DNA of 64,000 bases, from NCBI GenBank assembly GCA_031081675.1, contig JAVHLZ010000004.1, positions 1 to 64,000 on the forward strand, written 5' to 3'. The stretch comes from Armatimonadota bacterium (GTDB lineage Bacteria; Sysuimicrobiota; Sysuimicrobiia; Sysuimicrobiales; Kaftiobacteriaceae). The translations under genes were made by a program, and so were the position numbers. Shown here one piece after another: positions 53,158 through 61,761 of this stretch (the first letter of the stretch is position 1; each line of letters begins with the position of its first letter). Under the pieces are notes generated by a model that was not told the origin of the DNA, made no database searches, and was given only the letters and a program-made list of their open reading frames with translations.

Positions 53158-53790
53158 TTACCGATCGCCGGGCCGGCCGGTGCCCGGGGGGCGGTGGTCG
53201 GAGGCGGGGATCAGCGGCTCGATGCGCGGGGCCAGCAGGTCCTCGGTCACCGCCCCCGCGTGCTTGAAGACGATCCGTCCCTGCCGGTCGATCACGTAGG
53301 TTTCGGGCACGCCGACCACGCCGAAGTCGATGGCGATGGCCCCCGAGCGGTCCATCCCCACGGGAAACGTCTGCCCGAAGCGGCGCAGGAAGGCCCGGGC
53401 TGCGGCCTCGGTGTCCTGGATGTTGATGCCCACGACCACCACGCCCCGGTCCCGATAGCGCTCCCACACGCGCTGCAGGTGCGGGGCTTCGTCGTAGCAG
53501 GCGGGGTAGCACCAGGATGCCCAGAAGTTGACCACCACCACCCGCCCGCGCAGGTTCTGGGAGCGCAGCAGGCCTCCGTCGAACAGCGGCAGGGTGAATG
53601 CCGGGGCCGGACGCCCGACCAGGGGGGACGGCAGCCGCCGGGGATCGCGGCGCAGCCCCGCCCCCAGCACCGCCAGCAGGCCCACCACGACGGCCAGCGC
53701 CACCCACGGCCACCGGATCCGCCGGGTCGGGGGCGACCCCGCCGGCCGGAGGTGTTCGTCGGGGCGCCCTACGGGCGGCGCGGCGGCCAC
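53158..53790 (-). CDS. ccmG: CcmG/ResA/DsbE-type thioredoxin with a CxxxC motif
   Basis: 210 residues from a GTG at 53790 inside the ccmF 3' end, with GGGGGAGG upstream. Membrane anchor (about 28-46), then thioredoxin fold: PAPAFTLPLFDGG, VVVVNFWASWCYPACYDEAP, VVVGINIQDTEAAARAFL and GVPETYVIDRQG. The active site is C-YPA-C (Cys94, Cys98), three residues between cysteines where ResA/CcmG have two. Otherwise a normal CcmG. Expected to reduce apocytochrome c thiols outside the membrane. Confidence 0.88.
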   Translation of the reverse strand: MAAAPPVGRPDEHLRPAGSPPTRRIRWPWVALAVVVGLLAVLGAGLRRDPRRLPSPLVGRPAPAFTLPLFDGGLLRSQNLRGRVVVVNFWASWCYPACYDEAPHLQRVWERYRDRGVVVVGINIQDTEAAARAFLRRFGQTFPVGMDRSGAIAIDFGVVGVPETYVIDRQGRIVFKHAGAVTEDLLAPRIEPLIPASDHRPPGTGRPGDR

Positions 53791-55718
53791 AGGGCCAGTC
53801 CTCCCCCGACGATCATGATGGCCCCGCCGGCCCAGATCCACGACACCAGCGGGCTGATCACCACCCGCAGGACCACCGTCTGCGCGCCCGGGTCGAATCC
53901 CAGCAGTACCACGTACAGGTCCTCCCGCCAGGTGGACCGCACCCCGGGCGTCGGGACGGGGGTCCGGGCGTGGCGGTAGAAGTTCTGGGACGGCCGCAGG
54001 ACCGCCGCCGGCGCCTGATCGCGGGAGGCGGCCAGGGCCGTGCCGCCGTCGGCCACCGACACCGGGGCCCACACCACCAGGCGGTCCGGATACGTTCCCG
54101 CCCGCAGCTCGTCCACCCGCAGGGCGTACGGCCCCACGCGGATCACCTCGCCCACCCGCAGCGCGCGGTGCACCTCCAGGCGAGCAGCCTGGGAGCCTAC
54201 AATGCCCGCCACCACCACCGCCATCCCCAGATGGACCACGTATCCGGCGTAGCGGTGCCGGTGGCGGAGGACCAGCTCGGCCATCGCCGCCGGAACCGGC
54301 CGTCCGCCCCGGTGCAGGGCCCGCACGCCGCGGGCCAGCTCGTCCAGCTGGGCCAGGGCCACGAACGCCACCGCCCCCACCGCCACGACGGCGACGGGCG
54401 CCCGCAACCCGGCGGCCGCCGCGGCGGAAGCGGCGACGGCGGCGAGGCCGCCGGTTCGCGCCAGGCGGCGCAGGTCTGCGGGGGACGACCGTCCCCAGCG
54501 CAGGACGGTGCCGGCGCCCATCAGGGCCAGCAGCACCAGCCCCAGGGGGGTGATCGCGCGATTGAAAAACGGCGGCCCCACGGTGACCTTCTGCCCGGTG
54601 GCCACGTCCACCGCCAGCGGGAACACCGTGCCCACAAACACCGTCGCGGCCATCGCCAGCAGGAGCGCGTTGTTGAAGACCATCAGGGCGTCGCGGGATG
54701 CCACCGACGCCACGCTCCCGGCGTCCCGCACGTCCGGCACCCGCCAGGCCAGCGCGGCGAGCGTCCCCACGGTGACGGCCGCCAGGCCGGCGAGCAGCGC
54801 GGGCCCGATCGCCGACTGGGTGAAGGCGTGCACCGAGGCCAGCACGCCGCTGCGGGTGACGAACGTGCCGAACAGCGTCAGCCAGAACGTCGCCGCAGCC
54901 AGGACCACCGTCCAGGCCCGCAGCACTCCCCGCCGGACCTGGGCCATCGCCGAGTGCACCAGCGCGGTGGCCGTGAGCCACGGCAGCAGGGCGGCGTTCT
55001 CCACCGGATCCCACGCCCAGTAGCCTCCCCATCCCAGGACGTCGTAGGACCACCGGGCCCCCAGGACCAGCCCGGCGGTCAGCGCCGTCCACGCGCCCAG
55101 CGTCCAGGGCCGGCTGACGACCACCCAGTCTTCGGCATCCCGGCCCGCCAGCAGGGAGGCGAGGGCAAACGCATAGGGTACCGCCATGCCCACAAACCCC
55201 AGGTAGAGCAGGGGAGGGTGCAGGATCATCAGCGGGTGGTTCTGCAGCAGGGGGTTCAGTCCGGTGCCGTCGGCCGGTGGCGTCGGCACCCGCGCAAAGG
55301 GATCGGCCGGCCCCACCAGCAGGAGCAGGAAGAACGCGCACAGGCCCAGCAGCACGCCCACCGTCCCGCGCCACAGGCGGGGCGCTGGCGCGCGGGTGCG
55401 GACGGCCACTCCTGCGGTGAGGGCGGCCAGCAGCCAGGTCCACAGCAGCAGGGACCCTTCCAGCGCCCCCCACAGGGCCGCCACCCGGAACGCCAGCGGG
55501 GTGGTGCGGTTGGTGGTGGCGGCCACGTAGCGGATGCTGAAGTCCCCGCCGATCAGGGCCCACTCCAGGAGCGCCACCGCACCGGTGACCGCCACCGCCA
55601 TGCCCGCCGCCAGCGGGACGACCCGCCGCCCGCCCCGCGGCCGGGCGCACGCCGCCAGGCCGGCCACCGCACAGGCCGCCGCGGCCACCAGGCTGATCCA
55701 TCCTCCCAGCGCGATCAC
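53769..55718 (-). CDS. ccmF: Heme lyase CcmF
   Basis: 649 residues with about 15 membrane helices. The heme-handling WWD domain is intact: GWGGYWAWDPVENAALLPWL near 240. NPLLQNHPLMILHPPLLYLGF and GTFVTRSGVLASVHAF are CcmF landmarks, and the final part carries the periplasmic domain and last helix. Attaches heme to apocytochrome c together with CcmH. Overlaps ccmE by four bases and ccmG by 22. Confidence 0.95.
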   Translation of the reverse strand: MIALGGWISLVAAAACAVAGLAACARPRGGRRVVPLAAGMAVAVTGAVALLEWALIGGDFSIRYVAATTNRTTPLAFRVAALWGALEGSLLLWTWLLAALTAGVAVRTRAPAPRLWRGTVGVLLGLCAFFLLLLVGPADPFARVPTPPADGTGLNPLLQNHPLMILHPPLLYLGFVGMAVPYAFALASLLAGRDAEDWVVVSRPWTLGAWTALTAGLVLGARWSYDVLGWGGYWAWDPVENAALLPWLTATALVHSAMAQVRRGVLRAWTVVLAAATFWLTLFGTFVTRSGVLASVHAFTQSAIGPALLAGLAAVTVGTLAALAWRVPDVRDAGSVASVASRDALMVFNNALLLAMAATVFVGTVFPLAVDVATGQKVTVGPPFFNRAITPLGLVLLALMGAGTVLRWGRSSPADLRRLARTGGLAAVAASAAAAAGLRAPVAVVAVGAVAFVALAQLDELARGVRALHRGGRPVPAAMAELVLRHRHRYAGYVVHLGMAVVVAGIVGSQAARLEVHRALRVGEVIRVGPYALRVDELRAGTYPDRLVVWAPVSVADGGTALAASRDQAPAAVLRPSQNFYRHARTPVPTPGVRSTWREDLYVVLLGFDPGAQTVVLRVVISPLVSWIWAGGAIMIVGGGLALWPPRRP

Positions 55719-56104
55719 GGAGACGGGGGAGCGTACTGCTCCGAGTGCTTGACGATCACCGAGCGGGCCACGAAGACGCCGTCGGACCCGTAGATGCCCT
55801 CCACGACCGCCCCCTGGCCTTCGGTGAACAGGTCGGGGGGCACGCCCCGGTACAGGACCGGGACCGCGGCGCGGCCGTCGGTCAGCACGAAGCGCAGCTC
55901 CAGGGTTCGGGGATCAAACGATCGCGACCCCGGCTGCACCTGGCCGCCCAGCCGCAGGGGCCGGCCCACCGCGTCCGGGCCCCGGTCCAGCAGCTCGCCG
56001 GGGGTGATGTAGTAGACCACCGCCCCGCGGAGCCCTCCGATGACGAGGTAGACCAGGGCGCCGACCACCACCGCCGCCGCCAGCATCAGGCGCGCGCGCC
56101 TCAC
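55715..56104 (-). CDS. ccmE: Heme chaperone CcmE
   Basis: 129 residues from the GTG at 56104. N-terminal anchor (about 5-23), OB-fold body (VYYITPGELLD, LRLGGQVQPGS, LRFVLTDG, VPVLYRGVPPDLF, GQGAVVEGIYG) and the heme-binding HxxxY as HSEQY (His120, Tyr124). Shuttles heme from CcmC to CcmF. Confidence 0.95.
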   Translation of the reverse strand: MRRARLMLAAAVVVGALVYLVIGGLRGAVVYYITPGELLDRGPDAVGRPLRLGGQVQPGSRSFDPRTLELRFVLTDGRAAVPVLYRGVPPDLFTEGQGAVVEGIYGSDGVFVARSVIVKHSEQYAPPSP

Positions 56105-56226
56105 CGCGTCTCCTCCCCCCTGCCGGGGCGGGTGCGGCGCAGCCGCCGGCGCAGGTGGACCACGTAGAGCACCACCGCCGCCGCCACCACGCCGTAGGCC
56201 AGGGCGATCCACACCGCCGGCGTCAT
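56101..56226 (-). CDS. ccmD: CcmD
   Basis: 41 residues: one helix (about 4-24, VWIALAYGVVAAAVVLYVVHL) then a highly basic tail, the CcmD pattern. Small stabiliser of the CcmC-CcmE complex. Identified by topology and by four-base overlaps with ccmC and ccmE. Confidence 0.88.
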   Translation of the reverse strand: MTPAVWIALAYGVVAAAVVLYVVHLRRRLRRTRPGRGEETR

Positions 56227-56876
56227 CCGGCCTCCTCGGACTCTTCCCGGCGCGCCACCCGCACGCGCAGGAGCAGCAGGTAGGCGAACAGGACGGTGAA
56301 GGCCAGCAGGCTCAGCAGCAGCGTCAGGAGCATCGGCGGCGCCAGGGCGACCTCTCCACGGGTGATGGACGGAGGCTGGTGCAGGGTCCGGAACCAGACC
56401 ACCGAGTAGTGGATGAGGGGGACGTCTGCCGCCCCGAGGACGCCCACCACCGCGCCCAGCCGGGCTCCCCGCTGCGGATCGTCGGCCAGCGCCCGCACGA
56501 GCAGGGCGCTGCAGTAGATCAGGAACAGGACGGCCGTGGTGACCAGGCGCGCATCCCACGTCCACCACACCCCCCACACGGGGCGCCCCCAGATCGAGCC
56601 GGTGGCCAGCGTGAGGCCCGTGAACAGGACCGCCAGCTCGGTGGCGCTGCGGGTCAGGGCGTCATAGCGCGCCTCACGCCTCCACAGGTACAGGACCCCG
56701 CCGACCAGGGTGACGCCCACCGCCAGGTACGCCACCCAGGCCGTGGGCACATGGACGTACATGATGCGGACGTAGTCGCCCTGAAAGGCGTCCGGCGGCG
56801 ACGCCACCAGGCCCGCATAGGCCGCGGCGCCCAGCAGCAACACGGCCGCACCGCCCAGGACGGCAGACACCGTCAT
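56223..56876 (-). CDS. ccmC: CcmC heme-handling membrane protein
   Basis: 217 residues with six helices. YVRIMYVHVPTAWVAYLA and the WWD motif WGRPVWGVWWTWDARLV with flanking conserved His (HVP, and HYSVVWFRTLHQPPS). Transfers heme to CcmE. Overlaps ccmB and ccmD by four bases. Confidence 0.95.
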   Translation of the reverse strand: MTVSAVLGGAAVLLLGAAAYAGLVASPPDAFQGDYVRIMYVHVPTAWVAYLAVGVTLVGGVLYLWRREARYDALTRSATELAVLFTGLTLATGSIWGRPVWGVWWTWDARLVTTAVLFLIYCSALLVRALADDPQRGARLGAVVGVLGAADVPLIHYSVVWFRTLHQPPSITRGEVALAPPMLLTLLLSLLAFTVLFAYLLLLRVRVARREESEEAG

Positions 56877-57532
56877 ACCTCGTCCATCACCGCCTCAAAC
56901 AGGATCGGACAGGCCAGCACGAACACCGCGACGCTGCCGGCCAGCACCCCCGGCCACACGCCTGCCGGCGCGCCCGCCAGGACGGCCTCGGTGAGCCGGA
57001 TGCAGGCCAGCACGGGCGGCAGGGCCAGGGGCAGCATCAGCAGGGGCGCCAGCAGCTCCCGCCCCCGCACGTGCAGCAGCAGTCCGGCCACCAGCGTTCC
57101 CAGGGCCGCCAGGGCGGCCACGCCGGCCCCGCCCACCGCCGCCAGCTGCGGCAGGCGCGCGGCCACGGGGAGCCCGAACAGGAATGCAGCCAGGATCAGC
57201 AGGACGGCCACCACACCCCCCAGGAGGACCGCGAGCGCGGCGGCTTTGCCCCAGTACAGGTGCTCGCGCCGGCCCGGGTACAGCAGCAGCGCCTCCAGCG
57301 CCTGCTGGTCAGCCTCGGCCTGGGTGATCCGCGGGATGCCCACCGCCGCCGCGCACGCTGCCGACACCCACACCACGGCGGCGGCGCGGGCGGGTTCGGG
57401 CCCCAGCGCCACGCCCAGGACCAGCACCAGCAGCAGGCCCGCCAGGAGCATGGTGAGGGCGACGGCTCGTCCTCGCCACTCCGCGCGCAGGTCCTTGCGG
57501 GCCACCGCCGCCGCCCGCGTCCACCCGCTCAC
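56873..57532 (-). CDS. ccmB: CcmB ABC permease
   Basis: 219 residues from the GTG at 57532, six membrane helices. AVARKDLRAEWRGR start and EALLLYPGRREHLYWGK are typical CcmB. With CcmA it forms the ABC unit that releases holo-CcmE from CcmC. Four-base overlaps with ccmA and ccmC. Confidence 0.93.
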   Translation of the reverse strand: MSGWTRAAAVARKDLRAEWRGRAVALTMLLAGLLLVLVLGVALGPEPARAAAVVWVSAACAAAVGIPRITQAEADQQALEALLLYPGRREHLYWGKAAALAVLLGGVVAVLLILAAFLFGLPVAARLPQLAAVGGAGVAALAALGTLVAGLLLHVRGRELLAPLLMLPLALPPVLACIRLTEAVLAGAPAGVWPGVLAGSVAVFVLACPILFEAVMDEV

Positions 57533-58221
57533 GGGCGGCCTCCCTGCGCGGCGAACGCCGGCGCACCGGGGGCCAGGGATCGGAGCGCGGCGGGCTCCCC
57601 GGCCTGCAGCACCAGTTCCGCATCCGCCAGCGCCCGGGCGCGGTCGCGGTCGTGGGTGGCGATCACGGCACTGCCTCCCCGGGCGACGACCTCCGCCACC
57701 ATGGCGGCGACCAGCGCGGCCCCCTCGGGATCCAGCCCGGCGTAGGGCTCGTCCAGCAGCAGCAGCCGCGGCTGGCCCAACCAGACCCGCGCCAGCGCCA
57801 GCCGGCGCTTCATGCCCTGGCTGAAGGTCCGGACGAGCCGGTCGGCGGCGGCACCCAGACCCACCCGGCGCAGCCAGGCGTCCACGTCCGTCTGCGGGCG
57901 CCCCCACAGGGCGGCTGCGAACTCCAGATTCTCGCGGGCCGTGAGCAGCTCGTAACCGCCGAAGGCGGCGCCCACCAGCCCCACCATCGGGCGCACCCGG
58001 TCCGCCTGCCTGACCAGGTCGCATCCGAAGACGGTGCCCCCGCCCGCCGTGGGTCGCAGGGCGGTGGCCAGCAGGCGCAGCAGCGTCGTCTTGCCCGACC
58101 CGTTGGGACCGGAGACCAGCAGCACCCGGCCGGCAGGCACGGTCAGGGTGATGCGGCGCACGGCCCAGACCGGGCCGAACCGCCGTCCCAGGTTCACCGC
58201 GCGCACGGCCGGGACGTCCAC
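57529..58221 (-). CDS. ccmA: CcmA ABC ATPase
   Basis: 230 residues from a GTG at 58221. Walker A GPNGSGKTT, signature FSQGMKRRLALAR (CcmA-type FSxGxxRR), Walker B LLLLDEPYAGLD, switch ATHDRD. First gene of the eight-gene ccm operon, divergent from the cytochrome c gene; the 165 bases between them hold the presumed promoters. Confidence 0.94.
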   Translation of the reverse strand: MDVPAVRAVNLGRRFGPVWAVRRITLTVPAGRVLLVSGPNGSGKTTLLRLLATALRPTAGGGTVFGCDLVRQADRVRPMVGLVGAAFGGYELLTARENLEFAAALWGRPQTDVDAWLRRVGLGAAADRLVRTFSQGMKRRLALARVWLGQPRLLLLDEPYAGLDPEGAALVAAMVAEVVARGGSAVIATHDRDRARALADAELVLQAGEPAALRSLAPGAPAFAAQGGRP

Positions 58222-58386
58222 ACCCCTGCCCCCTCGTCCTCCTGTCGGTGTGCGGGAGGACACTCGCCGTGTCCAGTTCGCGCCCGGCGGCGCCGGCGCC
58301 TGCCGCTCCACCGCGCGACGGCGGAAGGCCACTTCGCCACGCCCCGGCAGGGACAGCGCGCGCGGTCGGAGAATTGTCCCGGGCGT

Positions 58387-59289
58387 ATGGGGGGTCGGAT
58401 CGTCGCCGTCGCCATCGTCGTGGCCGGCGCTCTTTTTTTGGCCGGCTGCCAGCCCGCGGTGGACATCTCCCGGGCGGGCGTGGAGGCGGCGCGGGAGCTG
58501 CCCCCGGCGCCGCCGGATCGACCCCTGCTGCCCGTGGACGCCCGGGGCCAGCCCATCCGTCCCTCGGCCGAGGTGGGCGCCCAGGTGTTCAGCCGGGCGC
58601 GGTGCGACGTCTGCCACGGCCCTCAGGGACGCGGCGACGGGCCCGCGGCGGCGGGTCTGCGGGCGGAGCAGAAGACGCTGCTGCACGACCTGGCCCGCCT
58701 GGTGGGGATCCGCCTGCAGCCCGAGCGGCTGCCCAGCCGCCCGGCCAACTTCCGCAACGTGGTGGCGATGCGCCTGAACAGCCCGTTCAGCATGTACGAG
58801 ACCGTCACCCGGGGGCGCCCGCACACGGCGATGCCGGCGTTCGGCCCGCGCCCGGCCTACGGCGCCACGTCCTTCGGCGTCCGGCTGACCGACGCGGAGC
58901 GCTGGCACGTGATCTTCTTCGAGTGGGCGTTCGCCACCACGCCCGAGGAGGTGGCGCGGGGACGCGAGCTGTACGAGACGCGGGCCATCGAGGTGGGCGG
59001 GCGCGCCCTGACCTGCGCGTCCTGCCACGGGGTGCGGGGGGACGGCCGGGGGCCGGAGGGCGTGCGGCTGAGCCAGCGGCTGTGGACGTGGGCCCGGGGA
59101 CAGGGCCCGGGGATCTTCACCGACTTCAACCTGATGGCCCAGCGCAAGCCCAGCGACCTGTTCCAGGCGGTCGTGGACGGACGGGGAGAGATGCCCGCCT
59201 ACCGGGGGAAGCTCACCGAGGACGAGATCTGGGCCCTCGTGAACTACATCTATACGTTCGTCTACGACTATCCGGGGCTGCGCCGGTAG
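58387..59289 (+). CDS. Diheme cytochrome c lipoprotein
   Basis: 300 residues. Lipobox FLAGC (Cys21), then two cytochrome c domains with CDVCH (73-77) and CASCH (210-214), and MPAFGP / MPAYRG as likely methionine axial-ligand regions. A high-potential carrier on the outer face of the membrane, probably taking electrons from the Rieske protein encoded next. Needs the divergent Ccm system for maturation. Confidence 0.88.
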   Translation: MGGRIVAVAIVVAGALFLAGCQPAVDISRAGVEAARELPPAPPDRPLLPVDARGQPIRPSAEVGAQVFSRARCDVCHGPQGRGDGPAAAGLRAEQKTLLHDLARLVGIRLQPERLPSRPANFRNVVAMRLNSPFSMYETVTRGRPHTAMPAFGPRPAYGATSFGVRLTDAERWHVIFFEWAFATTPEEVARGRELYETRAIEVGGRALTCASCHGVRGDGRGPEGVRLSQRLWTWARGQGPGIFTDFNLMAQRKPSDLFQAVVDGRGEMPAYRGKLTEDEIWALVNYIYTFVYDYPGLRR

Positions 59290-59353
59290 CGCGCCCTCCC
59301 GTCCGTCGGGCCACAGCGTATGGTGCCCGGGCGGTGCGCGCGCGGGTGCGTGC

Positions 59354-59359
59354 TATAGT
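59354..59359 (+). promoter_or_regulatory. -10 element (TATAGT) before the Rieske gene
   Basis: TATAGT in GTGCTATAGTGATG, 29 bases before the ATG at 59389. No good -35. It suggests the Rieske/cytochrome b operon has its own start, separate from the cytochrome c gene 99 bases upstream. Confidence 0.45.
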
Positions 59360-59388
59360 GATGGGGTCACAACGGGTGGGATGATCGT

Positions 59389-60081
59389 ATGGAGAACCCG
59401 CCGACGCGGATGATGGAGCGGCGCCGGTTCCTGCGCCTGGCGACCACCGTTCCGGCGCTGGCCGCCCTGGCCGGGCTGGTGTCGCCGCTGCTGCGGCTGC
59501 TCAAGCCCAACGTGGACAAGTTCCGCATCTACGCCCCCACGGCGCACGACACCCCCCAGGGCGAGGCCATCGTGGCGGCCACCCTGTCGGAGGTCGCCCG
59601 CCCCTGGGACTTCAAGTACTTCGTGTTCACCCAGAAGTATCCCCAGTACACGCCCCAGGGATTCAAAGCCGCCGTCGTGCCGGGGGTGGTGGTCCGCCTG
59701 CCGCGGAAGATCCGTCTGTACGATCCGGCCACCGGCCGCGGCCCTCTGGCGTGGGCCCGGGACATCGGCAAGACCCCCCGGGTCACCGACAGCGACCTGG
59801 TGGTGTTTTCCCGGATCTGCCCGCACCTGGGCTGCATCTTCAACTACGTCCCCGACTACCGGGAGATCACCGCCGGCTACGGCGGCTACGTGCCGCCCCC
59901 CGAGCGCCGGCACGCCCTGATGGGGTGTCCCTGCCACCTGAGCATCTACGACCCGGCCGACCCGCAGGTCCCGGGGAGGGTCCTCTCGGGTCCGGCGCCG
60001 CGCCCCCCGCGCACGTTTCTGTTTGAGGTGCGGGGCGGGGACATCGTCATCACCGACGTGGAGCCGGGGGGAATCGCCTGA
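59389..60081 (+). CDS. qcrA: Rieske iron-sulfur protein of a cytochrome b complex
   Basis: 230 residues. Tat-type N-terminus ERRRFLRLAT and one helix (about 15-36). [2Fe-2S] ligands are CPHLGC (Cys144, His146) and CPCHLS (Cys180, His183), with Cys149 and Cys182 as the disulfide pair. An insert between the two motifs (DYREITAGYGGYVPPPERRHA) is longer than in mitochondrial Rieske proteins. Takes electrons from quinol at the Qo site and passes them to cytochrome c. Confidence 0.93.
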   Translation: MENPPTRMMERRRFLRLATTVPALAALAGLVSPLLRLLKPNVDKFRIYAPTAHDTPQGEAIVAATLSEVARPWDFKYFVFTQKYPQYTPQGFKAAVVPGVVVRLPRKIRLYDPATGRGPLAWARDIGKTPRVTDSDLVVFSRICPHLGCIFNYVPDYREITAGYGGYVPPPERRHALMGCPCHLSIYDPADPQVPGRVLSGPAPRPPRTFLFEVRGGDIVITDVEPGGIA

Positions 60082-60090
60082 GGTCTGACC

Positions 60091-61251
60091 ATGTGGGAGA
60101 CGGTGCGCGACTGGCTGCGAGAGCGCCGGGAGAAACTGGACCTGTTCGACGAGACCCTGGTGGCCCGGCAGGGCAATCCCTTCTACCTCCTGGGGCCCAT
60201 GCTGTACTACTTCTGGCTCATCACCGTCGTCACCGGGGTCGTCCTGATGCTGTGGTACGAGCCCACCACCACGGGCGCCTACAGCTCCATTGAGCGCATT
60301 CAGAACGAGATCGGCCGCACCGGCCTGACCGTGTTCGGGCGCCCGGTGGTCCTGGGCGGGCTGATCCGCGGCCTGCACAAGTACGGCGCCGACGCCCTCA
60401 TCACCGTCATCTTCCTGCGCCTGTACCGCATGTACTTCCTGGGAGAGTACAAGAAGCCGGGCGAGCTGTCGTGGATGCTGGCCTTTGCCGGATTGATCCT
60501 GGCCATGATCTCCGGGATCACCGGCTACCTGCTCATCTGGAACCAGCGGGCCTTCTGGGCCGCCAAGGTAGTCCTGACGGTCCCGGTGTACTTCGACGAG
60601 ATCCCGGTCCTGGGCCAGTTGAAGTTCGGCTCGATGATCGCCTACCTGTTCCTGGGCGGGCCGGCCATCGGCCAGGCCACCATCACCCGGTTTTACGCCA
60701 TCCACTTCGGCATCTCCCTGGTCCTGCTGGTCCTGGTGGAGGTGCTGTTCTTCCGCACCCGCCGCAAGCGCATCAACATGTCGCTGACGCCCCTGGCGGT
60801 GTTCCTGGTCATGCTGGTGGTCATCTCCCTCCTCCTGCCAGCCGAAAGCGGCCGGCGGGCCGATCCCACGCGGACGCCCCTGCCCATCCTGTCGGACTGG
60901 TACTTCCTGGCCCTGTACCAGTACGTGAAGTATACGCCGCCGTTGTGGGCGGGGCTGGGCCCCGGGCTGCTCATCGGCTTCGGCATGCTGGTGCCCTTTC
61001 TGGACCGCAGCCGGGGCCGCCGGCCCCTGGAGCGGCCGTTCTTCTTCGTGGTGGGCGTGCTGGCGCTCACCTACTTCCTGGTGTTCACGGCGCTGATCCT
61101 GTTCAACATCGCGGTGATCGAGCGGGATCCGTTCATCATCATGCTGGTGACGCTGGCGGTTCTGAGCCTGGGCCTGGCGTGGGAGATCCGGTACCGCCGC
61201 CGCCGGGCGGCGGCCCCCGCTGCGCCAGCCCGGGCGCCCGCCCGCGGGTAG
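60091..61251 (+). CDS. Cytochrome b subunit missing one heme-ligand pair
   Basis: 386 residues: a cytochrome b6-like N-terminal half and a subunit-IV-like C-terminal half in one chain (about 8 helices). His96 (LIRGLHKYG) and His205 (RFYAIHFG) remain as one heme pair. The second pair is absent: the position 14 after His96 is Arg110 (FLRLYRMY), and the one 14-15 after His205 is Leu/Phe (EVLFFR). The PEWY quinol motif reads SDWY (268-271). It should hold one b heme only, unless another ligand is used. Confidence 0.88.
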   Translation: MWETVRDWLRERREKLDLFDETLVARQGNPFYLLGPMLYYFWLITVVTGVVLMLWYEPTTTGAYSSIERIQNEIGRTGLTVFGRPVVLGGLIRGLHKYGADALITVIFLRLYRMYFLGEYKKPGELSWMLAFAGLILAMISGITGYLLIWNQRAFWAAKVVLTVPVYFDEIPVLGQLKFGSMIAYLFLGGPAIGQATITRFYAIHFGISLVLLVLVEVLFFRTRRKRINMSLTPLAVFLVMLVVISLLLPAESGRRADPTRTPLPILSDWYFLALYQYVKYTPPLWAGLGPGLLIGFGMLVPFLDRSRGRRPLERPFFFVVGVLALTYFLVFTALILFNIAVIERDPFIIMLVTLAVLSLGLAWEIRYRRRRAAAPAAPARAPARG

Positions 61252-61255
61252 GCCG

Positions 61256-61501
61256 ATGCGGCTGCTGTCCATCGCGGTGGCGTTCGTGGCGGCCCTGGCG
61301 GCCCTGTCGGCGGGGTGGGCGGCGGTGCAGGCGGCGTGGGCCGCCCCCACCCCGGGCGCCCTGGCCCGGGTGGCGGGGTACGCGCTGGTCTTCGCGGCGG
61401 CGTTTCTGTACCTGGGGTTCTGGGTGTACGCGGCGGACCGCGCGGCGGGCAGGGTCCGCCGGCGCATCGGCCTGTATGAGCGCTTCCTGGCCGGCCGGTA
61501 G
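61256..61501 (+). CDS. Small two-helix membrane protein in the cytochrome b operon
   Basis: 81 residues: helices about 4-28 and 38-60, then a basic tail DRAAGRVRRRIGLYERFLAGR. Four bases after the cytochrome b stop. No family recognised; likely an accessory subunit of the complex by position. Confidence 0.65.
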   Translation: MRLLSIAVAFVAALAALSAGWAAVQAAWAAPTPGALARVAGYALVFAAAFLYLGFWVYAADRAAGRVRRRIGLYERFLAGR

Positions 61502-61560
61502 GACCCCGGTGGGAGCCCCTGGCGTCGGGGAGGGATGGGCGTGAATGCGGAGGGGACGGG

Positions 61561-61761
61561 ATGCGGAACGCGCATCTGACCGGCATCATCGCCCTCAGCG
61601 CCGTGGCCGTGGCGGCCGCGGCCGGCATCGTCTACGGGGAAGCCACCGACCGGTGGTACCTGGGCGGCGCCCTGGTGGGCGTGCTGCTGATCGCGTACGC
61701 GGGCATCGTGCTGCTGCTGCGTCGGATGGGCCTGATCGGGCCCCGGAGGGCTGAGCGGTGA
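61561..61761 (+). CDS. Small two-helix membrane protein in the cytochrome b operon
   Basis: 66 residues: helices about 5-25 and 33-53 with GEATDRWYLGG between them and a basic end MGLIGPRRAER. Ribosome site GGAGGGGACGGG just upstream. Overlaps the next gene by four bases (GTGA). No family recognised; probable accessory subunit. Confidence 0.65.
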   Translation: MRNAHLTGIIALSAVAVAAAAGIVYGEATDRWYLGGALVGVLLIAYAGIVLLLRRMGLIGPRRAER

